Program-made: the position numbers and the translations under genes | Source of the DNA: CAVXAE01 sp044225565 | GTDB taxonomy: Bacteria; Pseudomonadota; Gammaproteobacteria; Steroidobacterales; Steroidobacteraceae | DNA length: 15,197 bases | Direction: 5' to 3' | NCBI GenBank assembly: GCA_044225565.1 | Contig: JBGAIL010000115.1 | Location: forward strand, 1 to 15,197 | Notes under the pieces: model-generated | Database searches by the model: none | Seen by the model: only the letters and a program-made list of their open reading frames with translations | Told to the model about the DNA's origin: nothing | Shown here: positions 12,688-15,197 of the stretch, in pieces | How positions within the stretch are numbered: the stretch's first letter is position 1 | How the letters are laid out: each line of letters opens with the position of its first letter

Positions 12688-14006
12688 AACGCAAAGGGCA
12701 ACGACGGGCGTCGCGTCGCAACTGGTTCGCCGTGGGGCCGATCCCGTTCGAAGGGGCGGGTACCGACAACCCGCTGGCGTTCCGCTATTACGATCCGGCC
12801 CGTTCGGACCTGCGTTTCTCGATCGCCTTCTGGCATTCCTTCCGCGGCACCGGCGCCGACACCTTCGGGCCGGGCACCGTCGAGCGCCCGTGGGAAGCCG
12901 GCAAGGATGCGCTCGGCGTCGCGAAGGCGCGGCTCGATGCGGCGTTCGAGTTCTTCGCCAAGATCCGCTCGCCGTTCTGGTGCTTCCACGATCGGGACGT
13001 CGCCCCCGAAGGCCGCTCGCTGCGCGAGACGAACCGCTACCTCGACCAGGTGGTGTCGCACGCGAAGCAGCTTCAGGCGGCCACGGGAGTGAGGCTCCTT
13101 TGGGGCACCGCGAACCTCTTCAGCCATCCGCGCTACATGAGCGGGGCGGCCACCAATCCGGACGCGCACGTATTCGCCTATGCCGCGGCGCAGGTGAAGA
13201 AGGCGATGGAGGTCACCCACGAGCTCGGCGGCGAGAACTACGTGTTCTGGGGCGGCCGCGAAGGGTACGACACGCTGCTCAATACCGACATGAGGCGCGA
13301 GCAGGAGCACATGGCTTCGTTCATGCACATGGCGGTGGAGCACGCGCGGCACATCGGCTTCGAGGGTCAGCTGCTCATCGAGCCGAAGCCGAAGGAGCCG
13401 ACCAAGCACCAGTACGACTTCGACGTCGCCGCCGGAATCGCCTTCCTGCGCACCTTCGGCCTGCACCGGCATCTCAAGTTCAACATCGAGACGAACCACG
13501 CGACGCTCGCGGGCCACACGTTCCAGCACGAGATCGAGACCGCCGCGGCGCAGGGGCTGCTCGGCTCGATCGACGCCAATACCGGCGACCCGCTGCTCGC
13601 CTGGGACACCGACCAGTTCAACACCGACGTGCGCGAGCTGGCGCTGGCCATGGTGAGCATCCGGCGCGCGGGCGGCCTCGGCAGGGGCGGGTTCAATTTC
13701 GACGCCAAGCTGCGACGCGCGTCCGTGGATGCGGAAGACCTGTTCCATGCGCACATCGGCGGCATGGATGCGTATGCGCTGGCGGATCGCGTGGCGCAAC
13801 GCATCCTCGCCGACGGCAAGCTCGCGCGGCTGACCGAGGAGCGCTATTCGAGCTACGACGGCGGCTTCGGCCGCGACATCGAGCGCCGGCGCACGAACTT
13901 CCGGGCGCTGGAGAAGCTGGTCCTGGGCGAGCTCGGCGAGCCCGCGCTGCGCTCGGGACGGCAGGAATACCTCGAAAATCTCGTGATGCGCCATCTGCAC
14001 GCCTGA
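12684..14006 (+). CDS. xylA: xylose isomerase
   Basis: A 440-residue class II xylose isomerase that converts D-xylose to D-xylulose in the cytoplasm using two divalent metal ions. All expected catalytic features are visible: H102 and D105 in FHDRDVAPEG, WGTANLFSHPRY (140-151), E233 and the lysine-containing IEPKPKEPTKHQYD (232-245), E269 and H272 in NIETNHATLAGHTFQHE, D297 in GSIDANTGD, D308 and D310 in WDTDQF, and D340 in GGFNFDAKLRR. The numbers are one higher than those I recall for E. coli XylA. One oddity: between NPLAFR and LRF the segment is about 8 residues shorter than in E. coli, and the usual G-K-x-M motif is missing. The N-terminus is basic. The ATG overlaps the transporter stop by 4 bp, and xylB follows after 18 bp. 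Confidence 0.96.
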   Translation: MKRKGQRRASRRNWFAVGPIPFEGAGTDNPLAFRYYDPARSDLRFSIAFWHSFRGTGADTFGPGTVERPWEAGKDALGVAKARLDAAFEFFAKIRSPFWCFHDRDVAPEGRSLRETNRYLDQVVSHAKQLQAATGVRLLWGTANLFSHPRYMSGAATNPDAHVFAYAAAQVKKAMEVTHELGGENYVFWGGREGYDTLLNTDMRREQEHMASFMHMAVEHARHIGFEGQLLIEPKPKEPTKHQYDFDVAAGIAFLRTFGLHRHLKFNIETNHATLAGHTFQHEIETAAAQGLLGSIDANTGDPLLAWDTDQFNTDVRELALAMVSIRRAGGLGRGGFNFDAKLRRASVDAEDLFHAHIGGMDAYALADRVAQRILADGKLARLTEERYSSYDGGFGRDIERRRTNFRALEKLVLGELGEPALRSGRQEYLENLVMRHLHA

Positions 14007-14024
14007 GCGCTGCGTCGCGACGTC

Positions 14025-15197
14025 ATGTCACTCTATCTCGGCATCGACAGCGGCACGCAGAGCACGCGGATGGTCGTGCTGGATGCCGACGAGGGCCGCG
14101 TCGTTTCGCAGGCGGCGGTGAAGCATTCGTTCGTTCCGGAGCTGCCCGCCGGCCACGTCGAGCAGCATCCGCAGGAGTGGCGTGCGGCGCTGGAGAAATT
14201 GCTGGAGGCCGCGGCGTCGGCGATAGAGCCGCGCAGGCTGAAGGGCATCGGCGTTTCGGGGCAGCAGCACGGACTCGTCGCGCTCGATGATGCCGGCGAA
14301 GTGATCCGCCCGGCGAAGCTGTGGTGCGACACCAGCACGACACGCGAGTGCGCCCTGCTCACCAACCGGCTCGGCGGCCGCAAAGCGGCGATTCGCAAAC
14401 TGGGGCTGCCGTTCCTGCCGGGCTACACGGCGCCGAAAATCCTCTGGCTCAAGCGCAACGAGCCGGCGCACTATCGGCGGCTGCGCAGGGTGCTCCTGCC
14501 GCACGACTATCTCAACTATTGCCTGACGGGCAACCACCGCATGGAATGCGGCGATGCATCCGGAACTGCGCTCATGAACGTGCGCAGACGCGCTTGGTCG
14601 AGTGAGGCCATCCGCGCCATCGATCCTTCATTGCAGGACTTCCTGCCGCCCCTGTGCGCAGCCGAAGCGCCTGCCGGGACGCTGCTGCCTTCCCTTGCAC
14701 GGCGGCATGGCTTTGGCCCCGACGTCGTGGTGAGCGCCGGCGGTGGAGACAACATGATGGCCGCTATCGGCAGTGGCAACGTCCGCGCCGGCATCGTCAC
14801 TGCGAGCCTCGGCACGAGTGGCACGGTGTTCGCGTACAGCGCCACTCCCGTCATCGATCCGCGCGGCGAGGTTGCGGCCTTCTGCGATTCCACCGGTGGG
14901 TTTCTCCCGCTCGTCTGCACCATGAACGTCACGCTCGTGACGGAGCAGTTCCGCAGTCTCTTCGGCTGGAGCCAGGCTCAGTTCGACGAGGCCGCCGCGA
15001 GCGTGTCGCACGGTGCGGAGGGTCTGCGGCTCCTTCCTTACCTGGATGGCGAGCGCACGCCCAACCTGCCGAAGGCCACCGGCACGCTGAGCGGCATCAC
15101 GCGCCGGAACCTGACTCCGGCGCACCTCGCCCGCGCTGCATTGGAAGGTGTGATCGAAGGCATTGCGTTCGGTCTGGAGCGCCTTCGCACGCTGGGG
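14025..15197 (+). CDS. xylB: xylulokinase, cut by the right edge
   Basis: The first 391 residues of a FGGY-family carbohydrate kinase; whole xylulokinases have about 480-510, so roughly the last fifth lies outside the window. It phosphorylates D-xylulose to D-xylulose 5-phosphate with ATP. Motifs in order are YLGIDSGTQSTRMVVLD (4-20, phosphate loop with D8), GVSGQQHGLVALD (76-88), KLWCDTST (98-105), LLPHDYLNYCLTG (157-169), DASGTALMNVRRRAW (177-191), AGGGDNMMAAIGSG (238-251, with D242 as the likely catalytic base), IVTASLGTSGTVFA (257-270) and LPYLDGERTPNLP (337-349). The frame stays open to the last base. The start lies 18 bp after the xylA stop and has no clear Shine-Dalgarno sequence, so coupling to xylA translation is likely. 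The xylA-xylB order under XylR makes the xylulokinase assignment strong. Confidence 0.95.
   Translation, partial: MSLYLGIDSGTQSTRMVVLDADEGRVVSQAAVKHSFVPELPAGHVEQHPQEWRAALEKLLEAAASAIEPRRLKGIGVSGQQHGLVALDDAGEVIRPAKLWCDTSTTRECALLTNRLGGRKAAIRKLGLPFLPGYTAPKILWLKRNEPAHYRRLRRVLLPHDYLNYCLTGNHRMECGDASGTALMNVRRRAWSSEAIRAIDPSLQDFLPPLCAAEAPAGTLLPSLARRHGFGPDVVVSAGGGDNMMAAIGSGNVRAGIVTASLGTSGTVFAYSATPVIDPRGEVAAFCDSTGGFLPLVCTMNVTLVTEQFRSLFGWSQAQFDEAAASVSHGAEGLRLLPYLDGERTPNLPKATGTLSGITRRNLTPAHLARAALEGVIEGIAFGLERLRTLG

Noticed and set aside
12633..14000. Minus-strand open frame of 455 codons opposite xylA
   Set aside because: It is a mirror frame of xylA with no recognisable motif. XylA on the plus strand has every catalytic residue.
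11190..14006. A 938-codon plus-strand open frame that seems to fuse the transporter region to xylose isomerase
   Set aside because: The part before 12684 is an out-of-frame reading of the transporter gene, rich in R, A, H and G and without structure. The true isomerase starts at 12684 in the ATGA overlap.

Overview
The window is GC-rich chromosomal DNA (I estimate about 65 % G+C from the text) with dense, mostly ATG-started genes and strong G/C bias at third codon positions. HpaB-, LysR-, DUF2848- and XylR/XylA/XylB-type proteins together suggest a pseudomonadotan, most likely a beta- or gammaproteobacterium. The species cannot be fixed from this sequence. I see no rRNA, tRNA, CRISPR array, insertion sequence or phage gene. 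Fourteen intact or edge-cut genes and one probable gene remnant account for almost all of the sequence.

Layout. (1) 79-2625, plus strand: a tightly overlapping trio of HpaB-family flavin monooxygenase, small cupin and DUF2848 (probable FAH-fold) protein, followed by a hairpin. It looks like part of an aromatic or heteroaromatic degradation pathway. (2) 2754-4819, plus strand: an uncharacterised 549-residue protein with a central coiled coil, read from its own candidate promoter, followed by a small DUF2200 protein. (3) 4825-7082: a LysR regulator on the minus strand, divergent from a VOC-fold protein and a Tat-exported SnoaL/NTF2-like protein. A short ORF that looks like the decapitated start of another gene (perhaps GNAT) follows at 7079. 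(4) 7203-8681, plus strand: an SLT-like lytic transglycosylase lipoprotein whose arginine codon use differs sharply from its neighbours and whose start lies inside that remnant. It is probably an insertion. (5) 8701-15197: a xylose locus. XylR (minus strand) is divergent from an operon of a Gfo/Idh/MocA protein resembling NAD-dependent GH109 glycosidases, an MFS transporter, xylose isomerase XylA and xylulokinase XylB. XylB is cut by the right edge. The first three genes of this operon overlap by 4 bp (ATGA).

How the genes fit together. In the xylose locus a coherent route can be inferred: XylR senses the sugar, the MFS protein imports xylose or a xyloside, the first gene may release or modify xylose from a glycoside, and XylA plus XylB convert D-xylose to D-xylulose 5-phosphate. 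In the left trio the monooxygenase would hydroxylate a substrate using reduced flavin from a reductase encoded elsewhere, with the cupin and DUF2848 protein acting downstream. Two substrate-pocket residues of the monooxygenase differ from HpaB, so the substrate is probably not 4-hydroxyphenylacetate.

The best candidates for undescribed biology are the GH109-like first gene of the xylose operon, the HpaB/cupin/DUF2848 trio with its altered pocket, the coiled-coil protein, and the apparent transglycosylase insertion. All functional calls come from reading the sequence and recalled family features. No database search was run.
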